Shown: positions 7,572-16,113 of the stretch, one piece after another
Numbering within the stretch: the first letter of the stretch is position 1
How the letters are laid out: the number at the start of each line of letters is the position of its first letter
Assembly (NCBI GenBank): GCA_002070265.1
Contig: MWCX01000093.1
Span: forward strand, 169,309-233,308
Direction of reading: 5' to 3'
DNA: 64,000 nt
Source: Bacteroidetes bacterium ADurb.Bin174
GTDB lineage: Bacteria; Bacteroidota; Bacteroidia; Bacteroidales; Paludibacteraceae
Notes under the pieces: model-generated
Database searches by the model: none
What the model saw: the letters and a program-made list of their open reading frames with translations, nothing else
What the model was told of the DNA's origin: nothing
Translations under genes and position numbers: made by a program

Positions 7572-8839
7572 TGGTAAAATGGTAATATATTTATATGTAA
7601 ATCATTATAAACAATTTCATCTTTTTTATCAAAAGTAATTATCAAACCCTCTGAAAGTGACAGACCACTGCAAGCTTCGGCAATGCCTTTAAGTTCTCGT
7701 TTAATTGTTGTTGATGCTGTCATATTCCAAGACACTTGAATAGGTAACAGTGTCCCGTCTTGACTACGTACCAAAAAGTCGCACTCCGACTTGTTTTTAT
7801 AGTAATAGACTTCTTTGCCGGCTTTTATCAATTCAAGCAACACCGCATTTTCAAGCAGTTTGCCAAAACTTTGCGACATTGAAAACTCTATTGCCCCCAA
7901 CAGTCCTGTATCTATGGCATAAGTCTTTTTCTCTGATTTAAGTTGTTTTATTTCCGAAAAATCAAATTTTGATATGGCTACGCACAAAAAAACGGCATAA
8001 ACATACTGCTCGTAATCGTACAAGTAATTATTACTTACTTTGTAACCTTGCGATTTTAGTTCGTTATATATTTTGTTAATTGATAGTGGTTTTGTAATAT
8101 TTGCAAATATCTTTTTGAGAAAAAAACGAAACAGACTTACATCGCCTATAGAATAACGTTCTACAATATCGCGGTACATCATGGTGTTATAGTAACTTTG
8201 CAATACATTAATGCGTGTATCATAGTCAAAATCAATCACTTCCGGAAATCCGCCCTCAGTCAGAAAACGTTTGGACTGCGCCAAAACAAGCGAACGATTT
8301 TGTGGATTTATAATGTTATAAGGTGTCTCTAAGAAATCCATATACTCTTTGAAACAAAGCGGATAGACGGTATATATCACATTGCGGCCACGTAATGAGC
8401 TTGCTATCTCTGTACTCAAAAGACGTGAATTTGAACCTGTTACAAATATATGTTTAGAATAATTGTCGAAAATCCGTCTCACAAAACGTTCCCAACCATT
8501 TACATTTTGTATTTCGTCAAAGAAAAAATAGGTGTCTGCAAGTTTTATGTCAGGATATAATTCTGTAAATGATTGCAATATTAGGTCTAAGTCTGTGAAT
8601 GATGAAAAATTAAGCCTATCGTCTTCAAAATTAATGAATAGTACATTACGCCTTTCAATACCTTGTTCGTAAAGTTTCGACACTACTTGATAGAGCAGAT
8701 AAGTTTTCCCACTTCGCCGCGAACCTATAAGCGTAGTTATCATAGGAATATCGTGACGAATGTTGATTAAACGTCGTTTGAGCAAAGGTAACTCTCGCTG
8801 CTGAAATTCAACTATTACCGATTTTATTATGTCTTTCAT
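7547..8839 (-). CDS. AAA_14/DUF4143 family ATPase (second copy)
   Basis: A 430-aa ATPase. P-loop GSRRSGKT at 39-46, Walker B FFFDEIQN, sensor-type FVTGSNSRLL, and an arginine-finger-like SSLRGRN segment follow in order. The C-terminal DUF4143 part contains KSECDFLVR and IQVSW; the latter takes the place of the ExK of nuclease-like relatives, so any nuclease activity is doubtful. Role unknown. It differs strongly from the first copy, so this is not a recent duplication of the same gene. Its last 25 bp overlap the glycosyltransferase 6582-7571, and a 142-bp duplicate of that gene's 5' end lies upstream of it. Confidence 0.9.
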   Translation of the reverse strand: MKDIIKSVIVEFQQRELPLLKRRLINIRHDIPMITTLIGSRRSGKTYLLYQVVSKLYEQGIERRNVLFINFEDDRLNFSSFTDLDLILQSFTELYPDIKLADTYFFFDEIQNVNGWERFVRRIFDNYSKHIFVTGSNSRLLSTEIASSLRGRNVIYTVYPLCFKEYMDFLETPYNIINPQNRSLVLAQSKRFLTEGGFPEVIDFDYDTRINVLQSYYNTMMYRDIVERYSIGDVSLFRFFLKKIFANITKPLSINKIYNELKSQGYKVSNNYLYDYEQYVYAVFLCVAISKFDFSEIKQLKSEKKTYAIDTGLLGAIEFSMSQSFGKLLENAVLLELIKAGKEVYYYKNKSECDFLVRSQDGTLLPIQVSWNMTASTTIKRELKGIAEACSGLSLSEGLIITFDKKDEIVYNDLHINILPFYQWAYELRT

Positions 8840-8862
8840 TATCTACTTATTAGTTTGTAGTG

Positions 8863-8929
8863 CAAAAATAGTAAGAATTTCGTAAATTAGACTAAACTTT
8901 TTTGAATTTATTTCGCAAAATCTACGAAA
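8863..8929 (-). promoter_or_regulatory. Promoter box and operator-like repeats of the second AAA_14 gene
   Basis: TATTTTTG on the minus strand (8870-8863) fits the TAnnTTTG -7 box, 24 bp before the start codon; no good TTTG lies 19 nt upstream. Two ATTTCG(T/C)AAA cores begin at 8877 and 8910 (33 bp apart). The second belongs to an inverted repeat TTTCG-N9-CGAAA at 8911-8929. This resembles a dyad operator, as with the first copy's repeats, though the motif differs. Confidence 0.5.
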
Positions 8930-9099
8930 CTCCCACAAAGCAGATAGGTGACAACTTCACGGGAATGATCTGTAGAGCAATCATCTAATACTATCAGCTC
9001 AAAATCCGTAAAAGTCTGACAAAGCATACTTTCTATGGCTTCAGCCACATAGTCGCCGTTATTATAAACGGGCATTAATATGCTAACACGAGGAGTCAT
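8908..9099 (-). pseudogene. Truncated 5' remnant of the 6582-7571 glycosyltransferase gene
   Basis: ATG at 9099 opens a 63-residue frame starting MTPRVSILMPVYNNG. It is identical to the downstream glycosyltransferase from PRVSIL up to HSREV, then diverges into unrelated codons and stops. Its ATG follows the TAG of the upstream glycosyltransferase by a single base, an arrangement typical of the undisturbed operon. This fragment therefore marks the original gene start, separated from its body by the ATPase insertion. Confidence 0.85.
8953..9094. repeat. Direct repeat B2, 142 bp (partner 7404-7545)
   Basis: Same-orientation partner of 7404-7545, 141 of 142 positions identical. The homology ends abruptly on the left between 8952 and 8953 and on the right at the first codons of the glycosyltransferase. 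Confidence 0.95.
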
Positions 9100-9100
9100 T

Positions 9101-10051
9101 CTAAAAAAAATGTGATTTGAAAAGGTTATTAGCAAATCTTCTAATTGACATTTTTATAGTTTTTTGTAGAAAAACTCTATATAAAAAACCGTTAATTTCA
9201 CTCAGTTTTTTGAAACCTTTATCTATATGCCACTTATTATCCCCTGAGTATAAATCACTTATATAAAGACTAAAAGTGACTTTTGCTTGTTCACGTTTAA
9301 CTACATCGTTTTTCAGTATCCAATCGTATATATAAAAAACCTCTTTTATGTAGTTATAACCGGCAGATTTAGAAGTGTTTGATTTGTGCTCCCTATAATG
9401 GTTCAAACTTTTGTTTGTATAGTAAACGTCTGCAACCGCAGCAATCCGCAGGTAGCAATACCAATCTCCCGAAAATCTGAACAGCTCGTGTATTGGAAAG
9501 ATATCTAACAGCAATTCCCTTCTCATTAGAACAGCACTTGCATTGTTGACAGTACAATCTCTGAGCAAAAATTGTCTTATCTCATCAGCACCTGATATAA
9601 GATAAGGCTCCGCCCAATGCGATGTTTGGTATCGTTTGTTCTTTACCGTTGCAAAATCGTCTGTAACGGCGTCATTAATTTCGATAATACTATTACTGTA
9701 AGCCAGACCTACAGATGGATTTTGTTCCATTACCGGAACCAGATTCTCTAAAAAATCAGGTTCTGCCCAATCGTCACTTTCCGCAATCCAAATATATTTA
9801 CCTTTAGACAGTTTTATGCCTTTATACCACTGATAAAAAGGATTCCCACTGTTTTTCTCATTAAAAACCAAATTAGATACCTTCGGGTGATTTCGATATA
9901 CCTCAAGTAGCTCTCTGCTATTGTCGGTACTACAATCATCAAGTATTATCAACTCAAAATTTTGATAAGTCTGATTCAATATACTTTCGATACGCTTGGG
10001 CAAGTATTGAGCGTGGTTGTAATTTGGGAGAATTACGGAAACTTTTATCAT
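9101..10051 (-). CDS. Family 2 glycosyltransferase
   Basis: 316 aa from the ATG at 10051 (MIKVSVILPNYNHAQYLPKR). A GTG four codons upstream overlaps the preceding gene, but the ATG lies 5 bp after that gene's stop and aligns with family starts. Motifs: LDDCSTDNSREL at about 37-48, NSGNPFYQWYKG, and ESDDW at about 91-95 in place of DxDD, as in several capsular GT2 enzymes. The HYREHKSNTSKS segment is a common late motif. Probably a cytoplasmic-face transferase building the exported glycan. Confidence 0.85.
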   Translation of the reverse strand: MIKVSVILPNYNHAQYLPKRIESILNQTYQNFELIILDDCSTDNSRELLEVYRNHPKVSNLVFNEKNSGNPFYQWYKGIKLSKGKYIWIAESDDWAEPDFLENLVPVMEQNPSVGLAYSNSIIEINDAVTDDFATVKNKRYQTSHWAEPYLISGADEIRQFLLRDCTVNNASAVLMRRELLLDIFPIHELFRFSGDWYCYLRIAAVADVYYTNKSLNHYREHKSNTSKSAGYNYIKEVFYIYDWILKNDVVKREQAKVTFSLYISDLYSGDNKWHIDKGFKKLSEINGFLYRVFLQKTIKMSIRRFANNLFKSHFF

Positions 10052-10056
10052 ACGTA

Positions 10057-11010
10057 TTAGCACTTATTAGCAAAAATGCTTTTCATCTTAGTTGTTATAT
10101 TGATTAAATTCTGCCTGATATCATATTTCATAAACTCAAAAGCATATTTCTTATACATTTTGAAAAATTTTTTCCACTTAATTATCACTTTAAATACACC
10201 GAATGGTGATGTGTGTGCTTTCTTGCGATATTCTATAAAGTTTTTTCTCTCTATCAACCTATGGCTTAATGGCAAATCTATTAGTCTGTCCGATATTGGT
10301 TTGTTTACGGCCTTGTAGCATATGCTTTGACTATTGCCTATTACACCTATTCCACAAACTTGAGAGTCATGTATGCGATATTTAATAGTTTTTTTTGTAC
10401 AATATCCAAGTTTATCATCATTTAAAGCTATAAAACATATGGCTTCATCATGAAAAGCATACTTGCAATAGCTACTAAAAGTTTTGTATATCTCTCCACG
10501 AAACGCCATAGTAGCTCCTGTGGCGATGTTGTCTCTATAAAAAATCTCATAGCCCATTCCATTGTCAAATACCTCTTGAATTTTCCGGTTAAAACCTAAG
10601 GTTTGCCATAAGGTACTCTTTAAATACTCACCATTTTCATCTATAAGGTCTGCGTCAGTAAATAATACTTCTTTATCGGGATTTTCATAAAACCAGTTGA
10701 TAATGCTCTCTACTTTATCCGGATACCAAATATCGTCCTGGTCTGAAAGTAATATAGTGTCTCCTTTACACAATGATACCGCTTTTTCAAAATTTCTGAT
10801 GAAACCTATATTTGTATTATTTCGGTGTATATATATGGGTATATCAGTTCTACTTTCTATATTTCTTATAATTTCAATAGTATTATCCATTGAACAGTCG
10901 TCTGATATTACTACTTCATCTACTTTATAAGTCTGGGCCAGAATTGACTCCAACTGTTCCCTGATATATTTTTCGCCGTTGTATGTGCAGAGTGCTACAC
11001 TAATTTTCAT
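10057..11010 (-). CDS. Family 2 glycosyltransferase, WfgS/rhamnosyltransferase-like
   Basis: 317 aa from the ATG at 11010 (MKISVALCTYNGEKYIREQL); a TTG five codons upstream also opens the frame but is less likely. Motifs: VVISDDCSMDNT at about 33-44, NIGFIRNFEKA, LSDQDDIW at about 89-96. The SDQDDIWYPDKV signature is characteristic of a GT2 subgroup found in O-antigen clusters and often annotated as alpha-L-Rha alpha-1,3-rhamnosyltransferase. Specificity is not proven here. It lies 17 bp after the FkbM gene stop. Confidence 0.85.
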   Translation of the reverse strand: MKISVALCTYNGEKYIREQLESILAQTYKVDEVVISDDCSMDNTIEIIRNIESRTDIPIYIHRNNTNIGFIRNFEKAVSLCKGDTILLSDQDDIWYPDKVESIINWFYENPDKEVLFTDADLIDENGEYLKSTLWQTLGFNRKIQEVFDNGMGYEIFYRDNIATGATMAFRGEIYKTFSSYCKYAFHDEAICFIALNDDKLGYCTKKTIKYRIHDSQVCGIGVIGNSQSICYKAVNKPISDRLIDLPLSHRLIERKNFIEYRKKAHTSPFGVFKVIIKWKKFFKMYKKYAFEFMKYDIRQNLINITTKMKSIFANKC

Positions 11011-11027
11011 ATATACTAACCACAAGG

Positions 11028-11810
11028 TTATTTATAAGCAAAAATATTTATCGCCATATCAAAGCTTTCACAAACCAAATCTTTGTCAATAAAAGGACTA
11101 TTTCTTGAATAAGATTGCGATAAATGATACCTAAATCCATTGTTTTTTAACAATAGCAATATTTCATCTAATTTTTGTTCTCTATCTATAAAACTGTGAT
11201 ACTCTACGAATAAATTGTCAATTTGGTTCAGTTTGGACTCACAATCTTTTATAACTCCATATTCAGAACCTTCAATATCCATTTTTAATAAATCAACATG
11301 TAAATCACCTATAAAATCTAATAATCGAATAGCTTCTATTTCTATAGGCACTTGATTTTCATTGTAATTATTAACAACACTACCTCCCATTCCACCATCG
11401 GTATATAATTTCAATATTTCATTATTATTCCAAACTGCCTTTTTGAATAACTGCACATTCTTCATACCAAATGATTTGATGTTTTTTTCTAAGAAAGGAA
11501 GCACTGTATTATCCGGTTCAAACGCAAATATCTTGGCGTTAGGATAATTAAGACTGAAGTATAATAAACTTAATCCCATATTAGCTCCACAATCTATTAT
11601 TATGGGCTTTTCAGATCTAGGGTTAAATTTATAAATTTGTTTGTTAAAAATTTCACTATATGTATCTAAATAGGAACCTTTATGGTGAAAACTAAAATTT
11701 CTATCAAACAATACCACTTCTCCCGAAACTGATAAATCTTGTTCTACTTGTATAAGCCCAAGATATTTTTTTAATTTTCTAATTATTCTTTTCAACATTT
11801 TATCATTCAT
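11028..11810 (-). CDS. FkbM family SAM-dependent methyltransferase
   Basis: 260 aa from the ATG at 11810 (an upstream GTG at 11825 is less likely). SAM-binding motif IDCGANMG at about 72-79, then FAFEPDN, and the LLKMDIEGSEYGVI segment diagnostic of FkbM O-methyltransferases (Methyltransf_21). Members O-methylate sugars or related hydroxyl groups, so it probably decorates the polysaccharide. The 225 bp between it and the acyltransferase contain no convincing gene. Confidence 0.85.
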   Translation of the reverse strand: MNDKMLKRIIRKLKKYLGLIQVEQDLSVSGEVVLFDRNFSFHHKGSYLDTYSEIFNKQIYKFNPRSEKPIIIDCGANMGLSLLYFSLNYPNAKIFAFEPDNTVLPFLEKNIKSFGMKNVQLFKKAVWNNNEILKLYTDGGMGGSVVNNYNENQVPIEIEAIRLLDFIGDLHVDLLKMDIEGSEYGVIKDCESKLNQIDNLFVEYHSFIDREQKLDEILLLLKNNGFRYHLSQSYSRNSPFIDKDLVCESFDMAINIFAYK

Positions 11811-12035
11811 AATCACGAAATACACTACCGCAATTATAATCTCCGTGTTTTGTAAAAATTGACGTTTTATCGGTTACTCCAGACTGACATATATCTCCTG
11901 CCACATCCTCTTGTTTTAATCTTGGTATATCTAAGTTTGTATTAAATACTTACTTCTAACTAGGAAGTTTGGGTTTATTTTTTTGACCATTTTTTTCTTA
12001 TTTTGATTATATTAATTCCTCCATAATATAAAATT

Positions 12036-12662
12036 TTATTCTGAATTACATTGAGTATGATTTTCGATAAAATTCTCTAAATTACTGCTTGTCAGTAAAA
12101 AAACATTCAATTTTATTTTATCTACTGGCCAATCCCACCACTTAATATCTAACAATTTAGAAACTTGTTCTTCATTAAATCTCATTTTAATATGTTTTGC
12201 TGGATTTCCAGCAACTATTTCATATGGTAGGACATCTTTTGTAACGACTGCTCCTGCACCAACAACAGCTCCATCTCCTATTTTTACGCCTGAAAGTATA
12301 GTCGCCCCATGGCCTATCCATACATCGTTACCAATTATCACATCGCCTTTGGTTGATGGATGACCAGTTATTTCTCCAGCTTCAGGGAAAAAATCAGTTA
12401 ATACATTGAAAGGGTATGTTGAAACCCAGTCGGTACGATGATTTCCACCAAGAAAAATTGTAACATTATCTGCAATTGAACAAAATTTACCAATATACAA
12501 ATTTGCCTTTTCACCCCAATGCAAAACAATAGGCTTACCATACGTATAATCACCGATAATGTATGGTAGGTTATTATAAACATCTTTTGTAAAGAAAGGA
12601 GGTTCAGTTGTAACCTCTTTAATTTCTTTTTTTTTGAATATTTTTTTAATTAATCCATTCAT
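12036..12662 (-). CDS. CatB-type hexapeptide-repeat acyltransferase
   Basis: 208 aa from ATG 12662 (MNGLIKKIF); ATGs at 12689 and 12683 would add up to nine residues. Left-handed beta-helix hexapeptide repeats are visible (ANLYIGKFCSIADNVTI; GDVIIGNDVWIGHGATI; VKIGDGAVVGAGAVV), with the catalytic-site loop GNHRTDW and the AGNPAKHIKMRF C-terminal signature. This is the CatB/VatD xenobiotic acyltransferase subfamily, which in polysaccharide clusters usually O- or N-acetylates a sugar from acetyl-CoA. The frame overlaps the Wzt gene by 17 bp. Confidence 0.86.
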   Translation of the reverse strand: MNGLIKKIFKKKEIKEVTTEPPFFTKDVYNNLPYIIGDYTYGKPIVLHWGEKANLYIGKFCSIADNVTIFLGGNHRTDWVSTYPFNVLTDFFPEAGEITGHPSTKGDVIIGNDVWIGHGATILSGVKIGDGAVVGAGAVVTKDVLPYEIVAGNPAKHIKMRFNEEQVSKLLDIKWWDWPVDKIKLNVFLLTSSNLENFIENHTQCNSE

Positions 12663-13872
12663 ACGAACCAAAAACACAGCCATAATCATAAGTTTCTAAA
12701 TGTGAAAAATAAGAGCCTCCATCAATTACTTCAAAAGAGCATACATCATCTAGATAATCATATTGAGTTACAGCCGGTTTATATATTACAACTTGCAAAG
12801 AATACAATCCTCTTGTGAGAAAATCTTTTGAAATTGACAATTTCATTTTTTTTGATATTTTATTTTCAGCAGAAAAAATTTTTCTTTTATGCTTATCCAG
12901 AATAGTTATCAGAAGATATGTTTCTGGTATAAATTCTTTTATTCTCAAAGATATTAAAATATTTATTTTTTCATTATGATAAAACGAATTCTTCTTTGTT
13001 TGATTTTCGTCTTCTAAATATATTGATTGAATACACGGGGAATTCTTAGTCATATACTCACAAACATATTCAGTTTTAATGTCTTGTTTGGATAGATACA
13101 TATCTATCGTATTATCAATATCTCCCGAATATGCAATTATACCATTTTCTAGTAATAATCCTGAAGTGCAAAGTGACTGCAATGAACCCATATTATGACT
13201 CACAAACAGCACCGTTCTCCCCTCTCCTTTGCTTACATTCTGCATCTTGCCAATGGCTTTTTTCTGAAATTCGGCATCGCCTACGGCAAGCACTTCATCC
13301 ACAACTAATATTTCCGGCTCCAAATGTGCAGCAATAGCAAATCCAAGGCGAACGGTCATACCACTACTGTAGCGTTTGACAGGCGTATCTATATAGCGCT
13401 CCACACCGGCGAAATCTACAATTTCGTCTAATTTACGGGTAATTTCCGCTTTGGTCATACCCATAATGGAACCATTCATATAAATGTTTTCCCTGCCTGT
13501 CATTTCGGGGTGAAAACCTGTACCTACCTCCAATAAGGATGCTATGCGTCCACGGGCTTTAATCGTCCCTGTAGTGGGTGAAGTTACTTTGGAAAGAATT
13601 TTCAGCAAAGTGCTTTTTCCTGCACCGTTTTTCCCGATAATTCCCAACACATCCCCCTGTTCTACTTTGAAATTGATATCTTTTAATGCCCAAACATACT
13701 CACTCTCGCCCTTACTGGCACGATCGTTCACATCACCTATTTTCAAGTATGGGTCTTCTTTACCTAAGATATTCATCTTCCACCAGCGATTCAAGTCATG
13801 ACTCAAAGTCCGGGTGGAAACCAAACCGAGGCGGTATTGTTTGGAAATATTTTCAAATTCTATAGCGGTCAT
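12646..13872 (-). CDS. wzt: Polysaccharide ABC exporter ATP-binding protein (Wzt-like)
   Basis: A 408-aa ABC ATPase with an N-terminal extension typical of O-antigen and teichoic acid exporters. Walker A GKNGAGKST at 80-88, signature YSSGMTVRLGFA at 168-179, Walker B ILVVDEVLAVGD at 188-199 and H-loop LFVSHN follow. The C-terminal ~150 residues form an extra beta-rich domain like the carbohydrate-binding Wzt-C domain. With the Wzm permease (16114-16950) it would export the finished glycan across the inner membrane, so the pathway is ABC-dependent rather than Wzy-dependent. wecE and wecD lie between the two transporter genes. Confidence 0.92.
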   Translation of the reverse strand: MTAIEFENISKQYRLGLVSTRTLSHDLNRWWKMNILGKEDPYLKIGDVNDRASKGESEYVWALKDINFKVEQGDVLGIIGKNGAGKSTLLKILSKVTSPTTGTIKARGRIASLLEVGTGFHPEMTGRENIYMNGSIMGMTKAEITRKLDEIVDFAGVERYIDTPVKRYSSGMTVRLGFAIAAHLEPEILVVDEVLAVGDAEFQKKAIGKMQNVSKGEGRTVLFVSHNMGSLQSLCTSGLLLENGIIAYSGDIDNTIDMYLSKQDIKTEYVCEYMTKNSPCIQSIYLEDENQTKKNSFYHNEKINILISLRIKEFIPETYLLITILDKHKRKIFSAENKISKKMKLSISKDFLTRGLYSLQVVIYKPAVTQYDYLDDVCSFEVIDGGSYFSHLETYDYGCVFGSYEWIN

Positions 13873-14038
13873 TAAACTTTCGTTTATCTGTTTAACTGTT
13901 TGGTTGTTTTTATGTTTTAGTTTCTTTTTAATCTTTCAATAGTATTCCGTAGATTCAATACTTTTTATTCATTATTTTACTTGTATTGCACAAAATAATA
14001 CTTTTTTTATTCACTACAACAGTACTGCTATATAAAAC

Positions 14039-15193
14039 TTACTTTTCAAAAAACTCATAAATTTTATCTACAATAAACTTCACATCGCCATCCCCCAACT
14101 CATAATACATTGGCAATCTTACCAAACAATCTGCAAATCGGTCGCAGTTAGGCAGTTCTCTTCCATCATGTTTGTTTTTATAATATTCGCTACTGTGCAG
14201 GCTTAGGTAATGAAACACCGCTAAAACTCCTTTTTCTTTTAGATGCTTAATTAACCCGCTTCTCTCGTTTAGTGACCGACAAACAATATAAAACATATGG
14301 GCATTATTCGTGGCATATTCCGATATATGCGGTAATGTAAAATAACCTTTGTCTGCCAACGGCTTTAATCCTTCATGATAAGTATTCCAAAGCACTTTCC
14401 GTTTAGCTTGAATACCATCAATATTTTCAAGCTGTGCCCACAGAAAAGCCGCGATAACTTCCGAGGGTAAAAACGAACTTCCCGTATCTACCCAGCCGTA
14501 TTTATTCACTTCACCACGAAAAAACTCAGCTCGGTTTGTTCCTTTTTCCCAAATAATCTCTGCACGGCGGAAAAATCGCTCATCATTCACAGCCAGCATT
14601 CCGCCTTCGCCGGAAATAATATTCTTGGTTTCATGAAATGAAAAACAGCCGAAATGACCAATACTACCCAAATACTTACCTTTTGCCTCTTGTTCCTTGC
14701 CTCTGTAAAAGCTGTCCACCCCTTGTGCAGCATCTTCCACCACCATCAAGTCATATTTTTTCGCTAACGTCATTATCTTTTCCATATCACACGCCACTCC
14801 GGCATAATGAACGGGCACGATTACTTTCGTTTTTGGCGTGATAAGGCTTTCTATTTTATCGGCATCTATATTCGGATTGTTGTCATAGCTGTCTGCAAAA
14901 ACAATCTTTGCGCCCTGACGAACAAAAGCCAAAGCCGTACTTACAAAAGTGTAACTCGGTACAATCACTTCATCGTCCGGCTGTACATCACACAGAATTG
15001 CCGCCATTTCAAGAGCATCGGTGCAAGATGTTGTCAATAAACATTTCCCAAAACCGTATTTCTCCTCAAGCCACTTTTGACATCGCTGTGTAAAAAGCCC
15101 ATTACCAGAAATTTTTCCGGTTTCTACAGCTTGTTTGATATAATCAGTTTCCTTACCTGTCAAGTAAGGTTTGTTGAAAGGAATTTGCATCAT
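14039..15193 (-). CDS. wecE: dTDP-4-amino-4,6-dideoxygalactose transaminase with a 7-residue repeat-derived insert
   Basis: A 384-aa PLP-dependent sugar aminotransferase of the DegT/DnrJ/EryC1/ArnB family. Phosphate-binding TSCTDALEMAA at about 55-65, VEDAAQGVDSFY at 152-163 and the Schiff-base lysine in SFHETKN (K190) are present. WecE-type enzymes convert dTDP-4-keto-6-deoxyglucose to the 4-amino sugar; the WecD-like gene directly upstream would then acetylate it. Compared with the family pattern YKGxxLGxIGH, this protein reads YRGKEQEAKGKYLGSIGH, seven residues longer. The extra 21 bp match a 7-bp repeat (14682-14703). It lies on a surface loop before the lysine, so activity may be kept. 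Confidence 0.88.
   Translation of the reverse strand: MMQIPFNKPYLTGKETDYIKQAVETGKISGNGLFTQRCQKWLEEKYGFGKCLLTTSCTDALEMAAILCDVQPDDEVIVPSYTFVSTALAFVRQGAKIVFADSYDNNPNIDADKIESLITPKTKVIVPVHYAGVACDMEKIMTLAKKYDLMVVEDAAQGVDSFYRGKEQEAKGKYLGSIGHFGCFSFHETKNIISGEGGMLAVNDERFFRRAEIIWEKGTNRAEFFRGEVNKYGWVDTGSSFLPSEVIAAFLWAQLENIDGIQAKRKVLWNTYHEGLKPLADKGYFTLPHISEYATNNAHMFYIVCRSLNERSGLIKHLKEKGVLAVFHYLSLHSSEYYKNKHDGRELPNCDRFADCLVRLPMYYELGDGDVKFIVDKIYEFFEK
14682..14703. repeat. Heptanucleotide repeat inside wecE
   Basis: TTGCCTC-TTGTTCC-TTGCCTC-T: three 7-bp units. They coincide with the seven-residue insertion in the WecE protein. Three units equal 21 bp, so the frame is preserved. The units resemble the intergenic 7-bp arrays beside wzm and tilS. 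Confidence 0.6.
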
Positions 15194-15249
15194 ACTTATT
15201 TCTCGTTGTCAATTCTCACAATATCACTTATTTTAAAATCATATCTCCT

Positions 15250-15957
15250 CTATATCCAAAAATGATAAATATTGGTGATATTATCTTCTTTGAAACCATA
15301 TTTTTCATAAAATCTGCATGCCTGAAAGTTTTCTAATTGAGCGGGAACTCTAAGAATTTTTATAAAATTATTATTTAAATAGTTTTCGCATGCATTAATT
15401 AACTGTGTCCCCAATCCTTTTCCTTGCACGTTTTTATCTACTGCTATTAATCCTATATTGCCTCCGTTGTTTTTATTTATTTTCAATGTAACAAAACCAA
15501 CAATCTTACCAGCTTCTTTTGCTACAAAAACCTTATCTGCCAACTCTCCACTAACCGACTTTTTCAACCATTCTTTATACATTCTTTCAAAACTTCCTTC
15601 TGGAAACTTCTTATCCAATCGGAAACGCGAAAACTGACCACTCAAATAAGCCAGATGAAGTAATTCATCATTTATTTCAGCTCTTGAATAGGAAAGAATA
15701 AGGCTTTCCTCTTTTATATTGGAACTAATATCTTTTTTGTATATAATTTTTCTATCAACTAATTTTCCGCTCCACCAATTAAGAACATCAGATGTCAATT
15801 CTGTTTCCTTATTTGTAAAAACATATACAAGTTGATAGTTTCGATTTTTGGCATCTTCTAAAAGTGCCTGTATATCATTTTCCGAACAATTTAAAGTAAT
15901 TCTACCTACTTTAATGTCAAAAAAATTACTATCCCAACTCAAATGCTCTAACTTCAT
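15250..15957 (-). CDS. wecD: dTDP-fucosamine acetyltransferase-like GNAT protein
   Basis: A 235-aa GNAT acetyltransferase with the WecD/RffC layout. An N-terminal partial domain begins LEHLSWDSNFFDIKVGRI, a characteristic opening for the family. The GNAT core has IGLIAVDKNVQGKGLGTQLI (acetyl-CoA pyrophosphate loop QGKGLG) and a C-terminal FYEKYGF motif. In E. coli the enzyme N-acetylates dTDP-4-amino-4,6-dideoxygalactose, the WecE product, giving dTDP-Fuc4NAc. The two genes are adjacent here (56 bp apart), supporting the same two-step route. The identity of the exact deoxyaminosugar is inferred. Confidence 0.85.
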   Translation of the reverse strand: MKLEHLSWDSNFFDIKVGRITLNCSENDIQALLEDAKNRNYQLVYVFTNKETELTSDVLNWWSGKLVDRKIIYKKDISSNIKEESLILSYSRAEINDELLHLAYLSGQFSRFRLDKKFPEGSFERMYKEWLKKSVSGELADKVFVAKEAGKIVGFVTLKINKNNGGNIGLIAVDKNVQGKGLGTQLINACENYLNNNFIKILRVPAQLENFQACRFYEKYGFKEDNITNIYHFWI

Positions 15958-15970
15958 ACATTTATTTCTT

Positions 15971-16098
15971 CCTAAACCATCCTAAACACTGAACACCAAT
16001 CACTAACCACCAATTGTCTTTGTTCTTTAATCTTTGTTCTTTGTTCTCATTCGTTCTTCGTTCTTAGTAATTCGTTCTTAGTCTTTTGTCTCAATTAA
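15971..16098. repeat. Degenerate 7-bp tandem repeats downstream of wzm (R1)
   Basis: The 156-bp gap between wecD and wzm is mostly a period-7 array, with units such as TGTTCTT, CGTTCTT and TAATCTT. The part at 16015-16067 recurs at 17059-17104 on the other side of wzm, lacking one 7-bp unit and with one substitution. Confidence 0.8.
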
Positions 16099-16113
16099 AC
16101 ATTCAACATCATC

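Noticed and set aside
11803-11946. Open stretch of about 42 codons on the minus strand between the acyltransferase and FkbM genes, ending in a stop that overlaps the FkbM start
   Set aside because: No start codon, no recognised homology, and stops on both sides. It may be the decayed end of a lost gene but cannot be supported.
12646-12689. The longest possible start for the CatB-type acyltransferase (12689) and an extended overlap with wzt
   Set aside because: The family N-terminus and overlap length favour the ATG at 12662; the longer form is only an open-frame extension.
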